A stretch of 64,000 nt of DNA from Symsagittifera roscoffensis (lineage: Eukaryota > Xenacoelomorpha > Acoela > Convolutidae): assembly GCF_963678635.1 (NCBI RefSeq), contig NC_087062.1, positions 88,203,845 to 88,267,844 of the forward strand. Direction: 5' to 3'. The position numbers and the translations under genes were made by a program. Of the stretch, positions 24,026 through 36,700 are shown piece after piece. The notes beneath the pieces are model-generated. The model was not told the origin of the DNA, made no database searches, and saw only the letters and a program-made list of their open reading frames with translations. Within the stretch, counting starts at the first letter, position 1. Every line of letters starts with the position of its first letter.

Positions 24026-25789
24026 ATCCATACCTTGAAGCTAAATGCTATTTGTAATATAATAGTCTATGTTAATATCCTTAGCATTGGCTGCAGTTAA
24101 TAGCTGGTTATTGATCAAAATGAACACTTTCAAAATGAAAAATAACATTTGCGACTTAGGTTGGGAAAAAAAAAGAAACTATCACACAAGCTTTGCTGTT
24201 GTAATGAAAGTTGTGATCTCCAAAAATATAGGCAAAAAGTAGAATATAGGCAAAAATCTAGGCAAAAAGTGTTTTATATAGTAAACATGATATTAAATAA
24301 ATGAACTGATATATGGAAAAACTAAAAATTTACCTCTTATGGGAATTGAAACTAAGCCATTGACTACCTAAAGCTTTGGAGTCTACTAATTATTGGCTGG
24401 TATTTACCGAATACCAGCTTAGCAGACACTAAATTTGGCACTTTTAAAACGTGGCACTAACTTATGCGACCTGCGTTAGGAAAAAAAGATTCGCAGAATA
24501 ACACAAGCGTTTGCTCGTGCAATTACACGTTAACTAACATATATATCGTACGTTCAGTTATCAAAACATGAGCTTAAATATTTACAGATCTACAGCTAAC
24601 AATTGAAACCAACTGCAAACCAACTGCAATTGAAACCAACTGCAAAAAAATTAGCAAACAGAACTTCGAAGTATGTTACAAATGAAGTGGAAAAACTATT
24701 ACATATAAAACAGAAAAAGGATTTGTTTCGTGTTTGAATTTATTAAGTTTTCAAACAAGTCCTAGTGGCGTTGATCTTGGGCATTCAAAAAATTGATGCC
24801 AGCGGCTTACTGATTTCAAAAGTACTACCAGATATTTCAAGGTAAAAAAGCGCTTAAAAAGGCCGAAAAACTGAAGCCGACATCAAATAAGCTGAAATTC
24901 AGCCGAACATTTTCGTCAAAAAACATGAAGGAAAAATTTCATGTAACGCTAAAATAGGATACACGGTAGCGATGTAAGTAGCGTATGCAAAGTAGATTAC
25001 ATAATTTGAAAATTAAACCGACTGCGCTTAAGTCGACAATCATGAAGCAAAAGAACAATCAGTAGAAAATTGATATCAAATCTCTATAATTATACAAATA
25101 ATGGTTTGACTTCTAGATATATCATGAGTAGTAACTAGTGCCCAGTTGTTAGATATGAATTTTCGTACAATTGAGGATGTCAGCAGCATCATAAGTGACT
25201 CAACTGATTTTGTTAAACTAGTAGTTAACCCACAAAAAAGTCTACATTCCTATTTGATGACGCATGCTAATTGCAAGCATAATAATAAAAGAAACATAGC
25301 CAACTAACACTTGAAAAACAAAAATGAAGGCAAGGAAAACACTGACTTCTTTTTTTAGAAATACTTCTACTTTCGAATTTTAAAGAAGAAATATATGCCC
25401 TTGAAGCTCTTTGAATTTCACGAACAATTTATGATTTGTGCTTTTTTGATAAATAGAAGCATATTTGAGAAAACTAAATCAATAGAAAAAAATTTTATTT
25501 GGCTAAAAAATCTGTCACAGAGGCGAAGCTGAGATTCGCTCCACTCCCGATACAGATCACAAAAGCTGCTAAGTCAAAAAAAATCGTAAATGTCAAATTA
25601 GACCTATCAAAATTAGATCCATCAATATGAATATTGCTAGTTTTAGACAAAAACATACCACGACAAGAGAAGGTGAAATTGGCTCCGGCAGAAAATTTGT
25701 CAAACGGTAACAAAGCCGAACAGACCTTAGCAGAAACCATTTAAGCTGAAAAAAAATTCAACAAGACGGAAGATTTACACATATTATTA

Positions 25790-26545
25790 AGCCCCCTAGC
25801 CCTCAACAAAAAAAAAACACACATACATGCACACACACACACACACTCACACACTTATTCACTCGTCAAATGAAAGAAGTTGAGGCCAGTAAGCCGATAT
25901 AAAATGACCTTAACCTATTAAGGCAAAAAAAACGGAAAAAAAACCAAAAGTCCCCCTCACCCTCGAAACACACACACTCACGCAAAAAATATATATTAGC
26001 CTGTCAAGTGGAACAATATGAGGCCACTAAGCCGATGTAGAAGGCGCTGAACCTATAAGGCCAAAAAAAATTGAGACTAACTAAAAAATATAACATCCCC
26101 CTCACCCTCAATACACACATTGTCACCCAAAAGAAATGTTGCTCACTCGTCAATTGAAACAATTTTTGGCCAATAAACCGATGTAGAGAGCGCAAAGCCT
26201 TTTAAACAAAAAAAAATCGAAAAAAAAAGAAAATTTCCAACTACTAAAAAGCTATTAAGCCCCACTCATTCTCAAAACACACACACACGCAAAAAATTTT
26301 ATTCGCTCGTCAAATTTAAAAAAATGAAAGCACCAAGCCAAAAATTAAGCGATACCAATGAAGCCGCAAAAAAAAATGAAACATTCAAAAAAGTCTTAGA
26401 CTAATTAAAATTATTAAATCCCCCTGACCCTCAAAACACACACAAAAACTTTTTTTATTCGTCAGACGACGCCATAAGAGGCCACTTAGCCGATATAATA
26501 TCGGTCGAAACCTATCGAGCTAAAAAAACGGAAAAAAACAAAAGA
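25790..26545. repeat. Tandem array of about 150-base units with CA-rich starts
   Basis: Five units begin with variants of CCCCCTCACCCTCAAAACAC plus a CA run (near 25793, 25951, 26096, 26256, 26419). Each continues with a CGTCAAATGAA...AGGCCACTAAGCCGATATA stretch. A (CA)n microsatellite occupies about 25821-25855. Fragments of the same unit recur near 35265-35560 and in the duplicated block at 46514-47140. Confidence 0.65.
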
Positions 26546-27457
26546 ACGAAATTTTAACAAAACGAGTAGGTAACATTACAACCAATGTGAAAAGCCCACT
26601 TCGAATAGGACAGATATTTTAAATGCTAGCCAGCAACAAATGCGGTAAATTTTAACTAAAAGAGGCTTTCAGAAAATGAGTCCAGATGAGTCCTGTGAAC
26701 AAATTATTTACAGGGAAAAAAGCCTAGTACCCGATTCCAATACCCTTAATAATCGCAAGGATAATAATTCAATTCCATTTTCGAAATTAGAAGTCGATCA
26801 CGTTTTTGTGACCTTTACATTTTAAGTGTTCGATAGTGAAGTTTGCCTTCTTTTTAACAAGGGAAATGAAGTGGACCAAAGAATCAAGGTTTTGTTTCAG
26901 ATAATAATTTTGGAAATAAAAACAAGTCGAAAAGAATCCGCTGAAAAACTTTCAAGTAGTTGCGCATGTCCAAAAATATTCTAGAGTATCACGTGAGTAA
27001 ACACCATTATTTATGAAATTGATACATACCATGAGGAACGGATTAGATGGACCCATGATACAAGAAGACTCCTAATGACAATAACGCTTCAAATACGAAA
27101 ACCTTAAGTACCAGGTTGCACTACTCATGCTGATCGCAATGGTAATTTAATGATGTTAGCAAGCTGTTAAATTGTGAAAAAAAAACTCTTTCCAGCAGCA
27201 ATTGACATCACAATACTGTTACGTAGTGTTCTCATTGCAGTAATGCAATGAAAAACCGATACCACCAGCAAGATTCAGACTGATCATAATTTGTGAGCCG
27301 ATAACACTGACTCAAAAAGAGCTCTCAGAAACTGAAATTCAACATTGAATACACTCAAAAGAATTAAACTTTCAACATATTTACACACTATGTACAACCA
27401 CATCACAGTTCTAATCGACCTTATTTAATTGACTGTCTGAATTTATGCACATGTATT

Positions 27458-29517
27458 CTACTCTTCGCTTGGCTTGAATTCTCCTGCGTAAATTTCCTGT
27501 GCAAATCCATCGCACGCACTTGAAAACTCATTCATTACAGCCTCTAGACAGTCAGCTAATATCTCGTTCGTTATTTGATCCATCAATCCACTCGGACTTA
27601 CTTTATTCAAGTCTACATTCAGAGTTTCCGCAATTTGTTTCTGATGTGAAGCCACTTCAGTCTGTACAGCTGTGAACAGATTCTGATCAACTGATATTTC
27701 AGTCCTGCCGACCATCGATGAGTCATCATAGTAACTACCACTCATTTCTTGCAATGCAGACGGCTTCAAGGAACTTTTTCCTTTGTTGACAATTATCAAG
27801 TCTCCAAATGATGACATATTATGATGATGTGACTTAGGCGAATCTATTACGGATGGATAGTCTCGGAAATGAACATATTTGAACGGATTTTTCGATGTAT
27901 CTTTGGCATCAAAGCTGAAATCTTTCAAATCCAGAGCTCGCAAGCTGAATGCGTCAGAGTTCAAACTTTGAGCAATCTCATTTTCCATGTCCTCAATTTT
28001 TTCCAATCGCCTCAACATTTCCTGTAGACTTTCAACTGTTTTCCTGTCGAATTTTGTTCTGCTTTCTCGCTTATGGTCAATGTTTTCAAAAACTTCTGTG
28101 CTCTTTTCGTCTTTGATCTTCCACAGAGCAACTTGGTCCAATCTCTGCTCTATGAGAAAGTCCAGAATCCTGTCGGCTATTTGTTCGTAATCGAACGACT
28201 TAAAACCAAACGAGCACTCTTTCACGAGGTACCTAAATGTCGGATCACTCATACCCTTCAGTTGCAAAATAACAGCTCGCGCGTCTTTGTCTTCACTCGC
28301 GTACTTTTGAAGCTTCAAACTGCAGATATCTCTTATATCCTCGTAAGCTTCGGGTGTTAATCCCTTTTTGCTGTCAAACAGTCTTTGCGTTGTGTGTCTC
28401 TCTTTCTTCATCTCTGCAATCAACTTATTGGTCTCTTTCACGTAAGACTTCAGCTCTTCTTCCGCTTGTTCGTGAGTCACCATACTTATTTTGTCATCAC
28501 GAATCGGAGATTGCCGCTTTTTAGCGACTGGAGATTTACTTTGACTTCTGTTGCGCCGGCCGCCGCCGCGAGCGGGCGACAAAGATTGGTTTCGTGAGCT
28601 CGACAGAATGGTAGATTGATCGATACTATCTCGCAACCTATCTAGAGATTCGTTCGGCCGCATATTCACAGGCGATGAGCTCTTCGGCTTTGCTTTCGTC
28701 TTCGAATTATTGGTGCTATTAAAATCCGAGATCGGATTTCGAATTAACATGTCCGAATGAACTGATTTCAACTGTGACGCAACTGTCGATTGCAGTATGT
28801 TCGACTTCACATTTTTCGGATTCAATTTTGCAGGCACTTGGGATCTAGTAGTCGTATAAATTACATTCCGTTTTGTATTCTTGACATTTCCGGGGGTCTT
28901 CTTTTTGCCAAACACGCCAACGTTGGCTTCAGCTATTTTGGGTTCTGTGTTTTTCGATTTCTCGTCCCGGTCCAGAATTTTATCAATTCCCAGAGCAATG
29001 ATTCCAGCTCTTAATGTTTGATCTCTATCGGGACTCATTGGGGGAGAATTAACCACTCTCAATTTTCCTGAAATTTGCGGGGGAATTTGAATCGCAAGCT
29101 TCTTGGACGCTTCGGGTTGCTTGCGCGTTAAATTATTTTCCGTCACAATTTCTCCAACAGACAATCCGTCGAGAATTTCTACGTGACAATCTATCTTGTC
29201 AATTCCAATTTGATCATTTACTAATGATATTTGTCGTATCAGATGGGACAATTCACTGTAAGTTCGGCTAAACTGCTTTTCGACTCCGTGACCCTCTCTG
29301 CTTACTGCAGCCACATCTTTTGCCGTTTTCGCTACATTTTTGTGCACACTGAGTAGTTTATTCAACATAACGGTCACTTGTCCGATTTTGGAGTCGGAGG
29401 GGGAAATAGACTGGACGTCTACTACTATGTTTCCATCTGCAGTCAACTTGTTCACGTCTGTCTGCACCTGGCGTATCTGCTGCTGCAGTGAGTACAGGTT
29501 GCGTGCACACCGGATAG
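27458..29517 (-). CDS. KIAA0753: Moonraker last exon (conserved C-terminal two thirds)
   Basis: The acceptor TTTTAATTCAG precedes 29517. The frame is open for 686 codons to the stop at 27458. It begins IRCARNLYSLQQQIRQ, so the GTG at 29467 is internal. The conserved LIRQISL block and the C-terminal EF block both lie here. Confidence 0.88.
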
Positions 29518-32500
29518 CTGAATTAAAACACCGAGTGTCGTTATAATATTCAGATGTTTATGGACAAATTATTGATCAAAATGTAGATCAATCGACTGTA
29601 GATTAATTGTTTGTATAGATGCAGCCAAAATTAGATGCAAAACTTGTATAAACGGATGCAAAGTAAAACGCAAAAAAAAAACGTTCGATTTCTTTTTAAA
29701 CTTAGTTTTAGCATTTTTCATTTTTTCGCGTAGCTTTGAAATTTGGACCGCGAATTGTTTGGATCATGAATTCAGGCTCAATTATCTTTAATGATCACTA
29801 AATCAATGCTTACTCTGCTGATTAATTCTAGTTTCCATTTTGCGCTCTTCGTCCGCCTCCCTGGTGAATGCAACAGTAGTCTGGGACGCCTTCTGTGCCA
29901 TCCAGCGAATGCACTCGACTAACTCACATCTCGATTTCCCAATCTCCTCAAGTGCCTTAGCCATGGTCTGGTGCTGCGATGCGGAGGATACACCACTTCC
30001 ATGCACTTCACCCGACGAAGCTTGTTTAAACTTGTTATTTGCAGCAGGTTTCGCATATGTGACTTTTTTACCTATAAAACACCAAACAAGTCAAGACAAA
30101 AGTAAACAGGACGTAAGAAATTAACAAAAATTTACAAGGTGACAAACTCAAAAACCTTCTAAAACAAACAAGGGTAGCCGGTTGCTGAGTGACTCAAAAT
30201 TTTCTAACTATATTTATCATTGCAAAAGAAACTAAATGCAGAGGCGAAGCAGAGCTTCGCACCACGTCCGATACAGCAAAAAAAACAGGATTCAAACCAT
30301 AATTATAAAAAATGCTTGAAGCCTGTTCAAAATCGCAGAATTCTGAGAAATCGAACCCATTTACGGATAAACATAGCCAACAGACAGTTGGAAAGAATCA
30401 ATGAATGCAAGCAAACAAAAAATCTCAACTTTCGAAATTCAGAGAAAAAATAAATACCCTCAAAGCTCTTTGAATTTCTAAAGCAATTTATGATTAGCTT
30501 TTTTTGATAAAATTAACATATTTTGAGAAAACTGGATCGATAAGTAGAAATTTTATTTGCTGGGAACTCTTAAAATTAAATTCCACTTTCGAAACTAGAA
30601 GTCGATCACACGTTTTTCGTGACCTTTACAATTTTGCAGTTCGATAGCAAGATTTTAAGAAATTTCCTGAAAAGAAAAAAAATCCTTGCGACCTATGTAA
30701 AATATGAACAAATTATAATAATTATAATAATTGTAGTTCCTGCGAATCGCAGAGGAGCTATCAGTAGGACTTAACAGTCCTGTCGAGGATAGTCCGTTTG
30801 TATTATTTCCCCACATTCCAGACTGTGTTATTTTGTTGAGCGAAGCTCTTTTTTTCGACTCAAAGCCGTTTTTGTGCGTCTAGAACTTTCACGTGGTACC
30901 ACTTTTGCAGCCAAATTTAGTCAGGTTGTGGTAGACCTGAAGCTAGAGGTTAAGTGAGAGCTCGTCCTCACACACTATCATTGCCATGGCATGGGATCGA
31001 TTACACGATCTGACGATTCTAAAGTGAACGCCTTACCACTATGCTAAGTGCCCCTATTATTCTATATCGACCAACAAATTCGAACTAAATCTCGCGATCG
31101 AGAAACCCAAATCATCCAAAGTTCTAAGTCGCAGCAACTAGCCAGTTTTTTTAACCTGGTTTTTATGCAACCTTCAATACAACCAGTTTCATGCGTAACC
31201 AAAACAGTTCAAGAAATTACGAAAGTCAAAGGCTATGTAAACATAACTGCCAAATTATACTGATCATTTTTTTCCTGGAACAAAAATCTTTAATTATTCT
31301 TCAAGAATTTCGTCTGAATTAAGCATGTTTCCCATATAATCAAAAACTAAACAAAAAAGAAATCAACGTTTGTTTGCCGAAGCAATTTTTTTAAAACAAA
31401 AAAATACTAAATCTAAAGCGGATTGAACCAATGGAACTATTCTGACAAATTTCATTACTCAAACGCCTCCATGCGACAATAATATTTTCATTTTGAGGTT
31501 TTGCAGTGGTTCGAGTCCCGCTATGATCATTACTTGTTGCTTGAGGTTAAGGCAACATTAACCAAGCCCAAAAAATAGTAAAAAAAAATACAAAAGCAAT
31601 TATCCGTGAAGCGCTGAACAACTCGTTCTTTGGAGCGACCTTTCCTTGAACTGAGGTATTACTCAATTTTGCTCGTGAACTGTAGAAAGAAAACCAAATT
31701 TCATGGAACGACACAAATAAAAAAATCCTATTTTGGACGCTCGCCATTAATTTAAGGAAAATTGTCGAGTCTAATTGTCTAACGCTTATTGATAAGTGCA
31801 TTTTTGAGTCTAATTAGTTCCAGAGCGCCTTTTTGAATTCAAGCAAAAAGTAATCTGGCAAAAAGTGAAGTCATTAGATATATGATTGAGCACAAGACTG
31901 GTACTTGCACCATAGCCCGAATACATTGAAAGGGTTTCACCTTTCGAATGATATAAGAAAAATTCCGTCAAAAATGGCTAGTCATAAAGTCGAAATTTGT
32001 CTGAAGAAAAAAAAACCCACCCCGAGCACAAATATTCCGTTACTTTAGTATCGAAAGTCGGAACAATAAGAAGGATTTTGCAGTTACAGAAGATTCATAA
32101 CATTACAGGATCAATTTCTTAGATTTGTAAGAAAAACTAACGGGAAGAAAAATCAAGCTCCCGATTAAGTCACTTGCCTCGCAAAAGGAAAAAAAGAAGA
32201 AGCAAAATCAAAGGATCATAATTTGCTTTCAAAAAAGATTTCTAAGAAAAGTTAACGTAATGGTAAATAGATGAACAAATATTTTGTCGGTACCTTCATC
32301 CGCTTTTCACAAAATTTGAGTCTGAAAAGCAAAATCTTAGAGAGAGAAAAAGTTCAACGTAAAGCCGAAGCTGCGATTCGCAAACACTAGCCAGAAAACG
32401 ACAAAAGTGAAAAGTGTAATAACAAAAAGTAGAAATAAGCCTCGAATTAACGAAAATTCGGCTCACGCACTAACCACTCAGCCACAAAAAAGCAGAGAAC

Positions 32501-33737
32501 AGATGCTTTGAAATTTCCAATGTTTTAAATCTTGATTATAGCAAAATTACCACCAAATAAACACTTTTATTTGCGCGTTAGTTTGGAAAAAAAGAAGGTT
32601 TGTACTAATACCCTACGCCCTCACGAGTGTAAAATCATTTTATGCACAGGCTTCAAATTGACACCACACAGTAAGCCTGCGGATTTGCTGTGAGTTATCT
32701 AAAATTGGTCAAGAAAAAACACCCAACGCCACAGTTCTTTCCCATTTTACAAGAGTGCTCTGAACAAAAATGCAAACAATCACAAAATATTGACTTCTAA
32801 ATAAACTTCATCATCAGGTTCATCATCATTCTGTTCGGTTCACCATCATCAAAACATGAGCAAGCTAGGTTTAACCTTCATCTAATTCGAACAAAATTTA
32901 TGCTCAATAATTAAAACTACCAACAAAAAGACATAAAATTAGGCAGCGTAATGGAACAAAAAACTGAAAAATAATGAAGTCAAGACGAGAGAAAGGACAA
33001 ATATACGAGCTGTTCATCTCTTACTTAACGCATAAAAGCAGTTGATCTCCTAGTTAAGAATTACATGTTATTATTATTAATAACATGTAAATTATAGGTT
33101 TTGTTGGGCTGGGAAATGTTGCCTCAAGCAACGAGCACAGATCAAATTACGCCTCAAATCTCCGCCCCTCTCGATTTGAAGCGGAGACTTCAACATTTCA
33201 CCACCTGTCCCCTAGAGTTATTATTTCATCAAAATAACAGCACAAAATAACTCATTTTTTCATATTGAGCTCAAAGTCAATTTCTAAAGTATAACTTATG
33301 CTGAATAAACTAACCTTTGCCTCCCTTCCCTATAGTTGGCTTGTCAGCTTGGCGACCTCTTGCTTGCTCCTCATTTGGTAAATTCACAGTGTCATACAGT
33401 GGAACCTTTCCCGCCTTCGTAATAGTAATCGGCGGCTCTACAAACTTCATTCGCTCCATGTCCAGTCTCGCCATCTCCATTGCCAGAGCCATACGACTCC
33501 CATTCAGAGAGTTTCCCAAGTTAGCCAGATCCACGTCTTGCATCCCGTTTGGCGGAAGATGAGGAAAGCCGGATGGCCTCTGGACGAATATGGGAGTAGG
33601 TACGGCTCCGAAGTTAGTGTAAACATTGGGCACGGCGCCAGGATTATTTGTCAGCTCTAGCTGAGTTAGAATGTGATCTGTAGGGTTCATCATCGTCCTT
33701 CTTACCAGTGTCTGAAACGCTTGCTCATCTATGAAAT
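27458..33737 (-). CDS. KIAA0753: Moonraker (KIAA0753/MNR/OFIP) family protein, 5' incomplete
   Basis: Moonraker is a centriolar-satellite protein that recruits OFD1 and FOR20 and is needed for centriole duplication and ciliogenesis. Exons 33737-33315, 30071-29814 and 29517-27458 join in phase to 913 residues plus a partial first codon; the vertebrate protein has about 970. Three blocks match what I know of the family: ARNLYSLQQQIRQVQ at the start of the last exon; LSHLIRQISLVNDQI with a following CHVEILDGL; and the C-terminus, where DCLEAVMNEF and DGFAQEIYAGEF follow the family pattern of a helix with EA(L/V) and a final (A/T)EF-like end. MLRRLEKIEDME in the middle also matches. Coiled-coil-prone and S/K-rich disordered stretches separate these. 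The true start is not established. Introns hold SINEs. Confidence 0.85.
29814..30071 (-). CDS. KIAA0753: Moonraker middle exon
   Basis: The acceptor GTGTTTTATAG precedes 30071 and the donor GTAAGC follows 29814. It enters in phase 1 (G joined to GT) and leaves in phase 1 (A joined to CT). It encodes the region around MAKALEEIGKSRCELVECIR and the charged helix READEERKMETRINQQ. Confidence 0.8.
30712..31052 (-). mobile_element. SINE with tRNA-like head and ATTATAATT-repeat tail
   Basis: On the minus strand the head GGGCACTTAGCATAGTGGTA and B-box-like GTGTAATCGATCCCATG open the element. A unique 200-base body follows, including GGCTTTGAGTCG and a GCGATTCGCAGG hairpin. The element ends in a short (ATTATAATT) array at about 30712-30735. 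Full-length layout, within a moonraker intron. Confidence 0.7.
31925..32062 (+). mobile_element. Right-end fragment of hairpin/AATGTTCCGAC family
   Basis: Matches the last 130 bases of the copy at 104-650, from TTTCGAATGATATAAG to TATCGAAAGTCGGAACAATA, with very few differences. The 5' part is missing. It lies in a moonraker intron. Confidence 0.7.
32363..32495 (-). mobile_element. tRNA-headed SINE, family 1, internally deleted
   Basis: GTGGCTGAGTGGTTAGTGCG then jumps, without the B box, to the CGAGGCTTATTTCTAC body, and ends in GCGAATCGCAGCTTCGGC. The deletion removes half of the tRNA head. Confidence 0.6.
33315..33737 (-). CDS. KIAA0753: Moonraker exon (N-terminal region)
   Basis: The acceptor TTCGCATTTCAG precedes 33737 and the donor GTTAGT follows 33315. 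Two bases complete a codon from upstream, then FIDEQAFQTLVRRTMM and onward. The donor is phase 1 and matches the next exon. If the upstream exon is non-coding, the ATG at 33693 would be the start. Confidence 0.75.
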
Positions 33738-36700
33738 CTGAAATGCGAATGAGATCGCTTTATTACCAGAAAAACAATTGGGTCTTTCCCATTATAGCAC
33801 TACCAATCAAGTAACAAAAAATTATAGCCATCACACTGTGATTTTACGATTATGGTGCGGGTCTATAGATTTTGCTGAGGGGAAGGGGGTGCTAAATGGG
33901 GAAACATTCAAACAAGTTGCCTTAATTATAATTTGATTCATCGAGATATCATCGAAGTCATGTTTGAGAACTTTTGCTAATGATGAATTTGACGCTCTTT
34001 AATCTAACATACTCCATTTTTTTCGCTCAAAAAATCATTCGTTGTATCAAAATTTTTCTCATTCTCAAGAGTATGCAGAGTTATTGCCTAATCATTATCA
34101 ACTGAGTTCAATTTTCTTTATTGAAATCTCATTTTAAGATAAACAACTTTTCTGAATAGTTAGAATTAAGGTTCTTACATGGAACCATGCCCAGTGCAAA
34201 AAAAAACAGCGAAACACATCCAGCTTTCTCCCAACAATTTGAGACACAGAGGCGGAGCGGAGCCTCGCGGTAATTGCGATACATCACAGAAATAGCATCG
34301 CCAGCTAGGTGACAAACTAAGCCGATAATATTTGATTAGACGACCGTAACACCAAAAAATAATGTCCTAAAAACCCTGCCCATAAAAAAAGAGATCTAGA
34401 AATTTCAAGGGTTCCCTCATCAAAACAAACTCTTTTTGGAAAACAAATGATGCAACAAGAGGCTTCTTGACCAATTTGAGATGAGCCGAAAACTTTAAAG
34501 CCGAATCAAACTTTGAATGAACAAATATTATCATGGGAAATTATTTTAAAAATCCGAGTGGAAAAATGTACAACCAAGGTTATGGACAAACTTCGATTAC
34601 AACGGCTCAGCGAATGTCTGTTGGGTGTGCAGTGTCAGTCCTTAGCCTCTGAATCCTGTGAACAAAATTTTACGAGAAAAGTTAGGTACCCGATAACAAC
34701 ACAATTTCTATCGCAAGTGCAAAGACTGGATTTGAAAATAAATTCTTTTTACTGGATTAATAAGTAAACCAATGCACACCGCTAAAGTTTCCCAGTCATT
34801 TTTTTTAAAACTAGTAGTCGAGTCCATTTTCCCGCCAATTTCAATTTCCTTATAGGAGAATTTTCCCCCGTTCATTTAGCGTAAAATTAAACAAGGAAGC
34901 GAAAAACAGCTTCGCAGCACTTGCGAAAAAATACAGTACGGCAAACTGACGGACAGAAAATGAGGCGCAAGCCGCAGAAAAAAGTTCGAAAAATTGATCT
35001 ACCAAACTGAACAAAGATTAAAATTGAACATTATAAAGAATACGGAGTTGAAAATTGTACAACCAAGGTATTAGACAAACTTCGAATATAACAATTAATA
35101 AAGTGTACACATTCTCAGTACACGTCTGTCGGCCAACAGGTCTGTTGGGAGTGCAGCTTCAATCCTTAGCGTCTAAATTTTCATTAGAAAATACCTTGTC
35201 GGAAAGCCTTTATGCCGAAAAAAAACAAGACTTAAGCCTAATGAAAAATTAATATATCACTCACCCTCAAAACGCACAAATACTCAAAAACTTTATTCAA
35301 CAAATGAAACAATATGAGGTCACTAAGCCGATATAAAATAGGCCAAAACCTATTAAAGCCCAAAAAAAAAGAAAAATAAAAAAGCCGAAAAATTTCAAAA
35401 AATTTAAGACTAACGAGAAGTTATTAAGTCCTCCTCACCCTCAAAACACAGACACGCACACACAAACATTTTTGCTCGTCGCAACATTTTTGTATATAAT
35501 ATAAGTCAAAACGTATGAAGCCGGAAAAAAAGCCAAACAAAATTGTCATGAAAAACTTGAACAATAATTTCGATTAAAACTTTCAGCATTTTGTACGATC
35601 TAGAGGTGAGCATAAAAATATGTTTCTTTAGCAACAACTCGAAATTTTGTCACTAAGATGATAAAAAATAGGGTGAAATAACTTGGGCCGAATAAAGTTT
35701 TTAAGCGACAAAAAAAACTGAAATATACAAAGTCAAGGTTAGTAAAATTACAACCAGAAGGGGTAATCAGAATGCTGAAAACAACTATAATGTAAAAAAA
35801 TTTAAAAAAAAAATTCTGAAAATAATAAGCCGACAACTTTTTTTTTGAAACGGACTGTTTCCCGTTTGAAAAAAAAACAGGTCCTTTTAGGTTCGAACCC
35901 AAGACCTTTGCCGTCCCAGGCGCATTTGCGTTAGCTCCAGAGCAAGTGTACCGGAGACGCAAAGTAATTTGAATTCATTTAGAACTGTACCTTAATTTGT
36001 CATTTCGAATTTTGACCATTCTGTGAACAAAGTTATTAGCGACAAAAAGTCAAGTACCCGATTGCAATGACCTTGCTTATCGAAAGAGTAATTAGCAAAG
36101 GAACAAAAATTACGAACGAAGCCGACAACTTTTGAGCAAACAATTTTCATTTCGTAAAAAAAAGACTTTCAAATCTCCCTGAAACTACAATGAACAACAC
36201 TTGCTTATATTTATAGCTCAAGAAAAATCAGTATGTGGCAACTAAGCTGACAAAACTTGAGCAGATGAACGAAAGTCAATTTTTACCGGAAAACAATTTC
36301 CACAGGGCCCCGAGGGAACGAACCTGGAACAGCAAGAAAGAGAAGCAAGTAAGATTCGTAAAAAAGTAGTTTGCCATGAAAAAAGTCTAGTTCGCATTAA
36401 AAGACACATGTTCTCGCAAGTGTAAATCTGATTTTAACTGACTTTTAAAAAATAGCTGAAGAAAATTGAATTAGGTGAATGCAAATTTGAAATTTATATT
36501 TAACTGTATCATTGTTAAAAGACAAACTATCCCGCAAGCAACACATCCTCTCATTTTCTAGCTTACAAGGCCGTTTTAAAATAGCGCCTTTTCATTATTT
36601 CTCAGAAGACGAGAGGAATTATATTTTAACGAGAAGGGTGGTAAATGCAAAATAAACGAGTTCAAATGAATTGCTTACATAAAGAAAGATACATTTTAGA

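Larger units (their letters stand above)
23254..27457. other. Intergenic between moonraker and TSR2: repeats only
   Basis: Holds a mariner-type arm fragment (23375-23550), a 95-base tandem duplication (23613-23800), a tRNA-like SINE head (23937-24025), a hairpin-tail repeat at about 25515 and the 25.8-26.5 kb tandem array. No further gene is recognised. TSR2 promoter elements must lie just above 23253, but no TATA box or initiator stands out. Confidence 0.5.

Noticed and set aside
25821-25855. CA run as a regulatory element
   Set aside because: An ordinary microsatellite within the tandem array units.
33059-33090. Short palindrome ACATGTTATTATTATTAATAAC
   Set aside because: Short AT palindromes are expected by chance in DNA of this composition.
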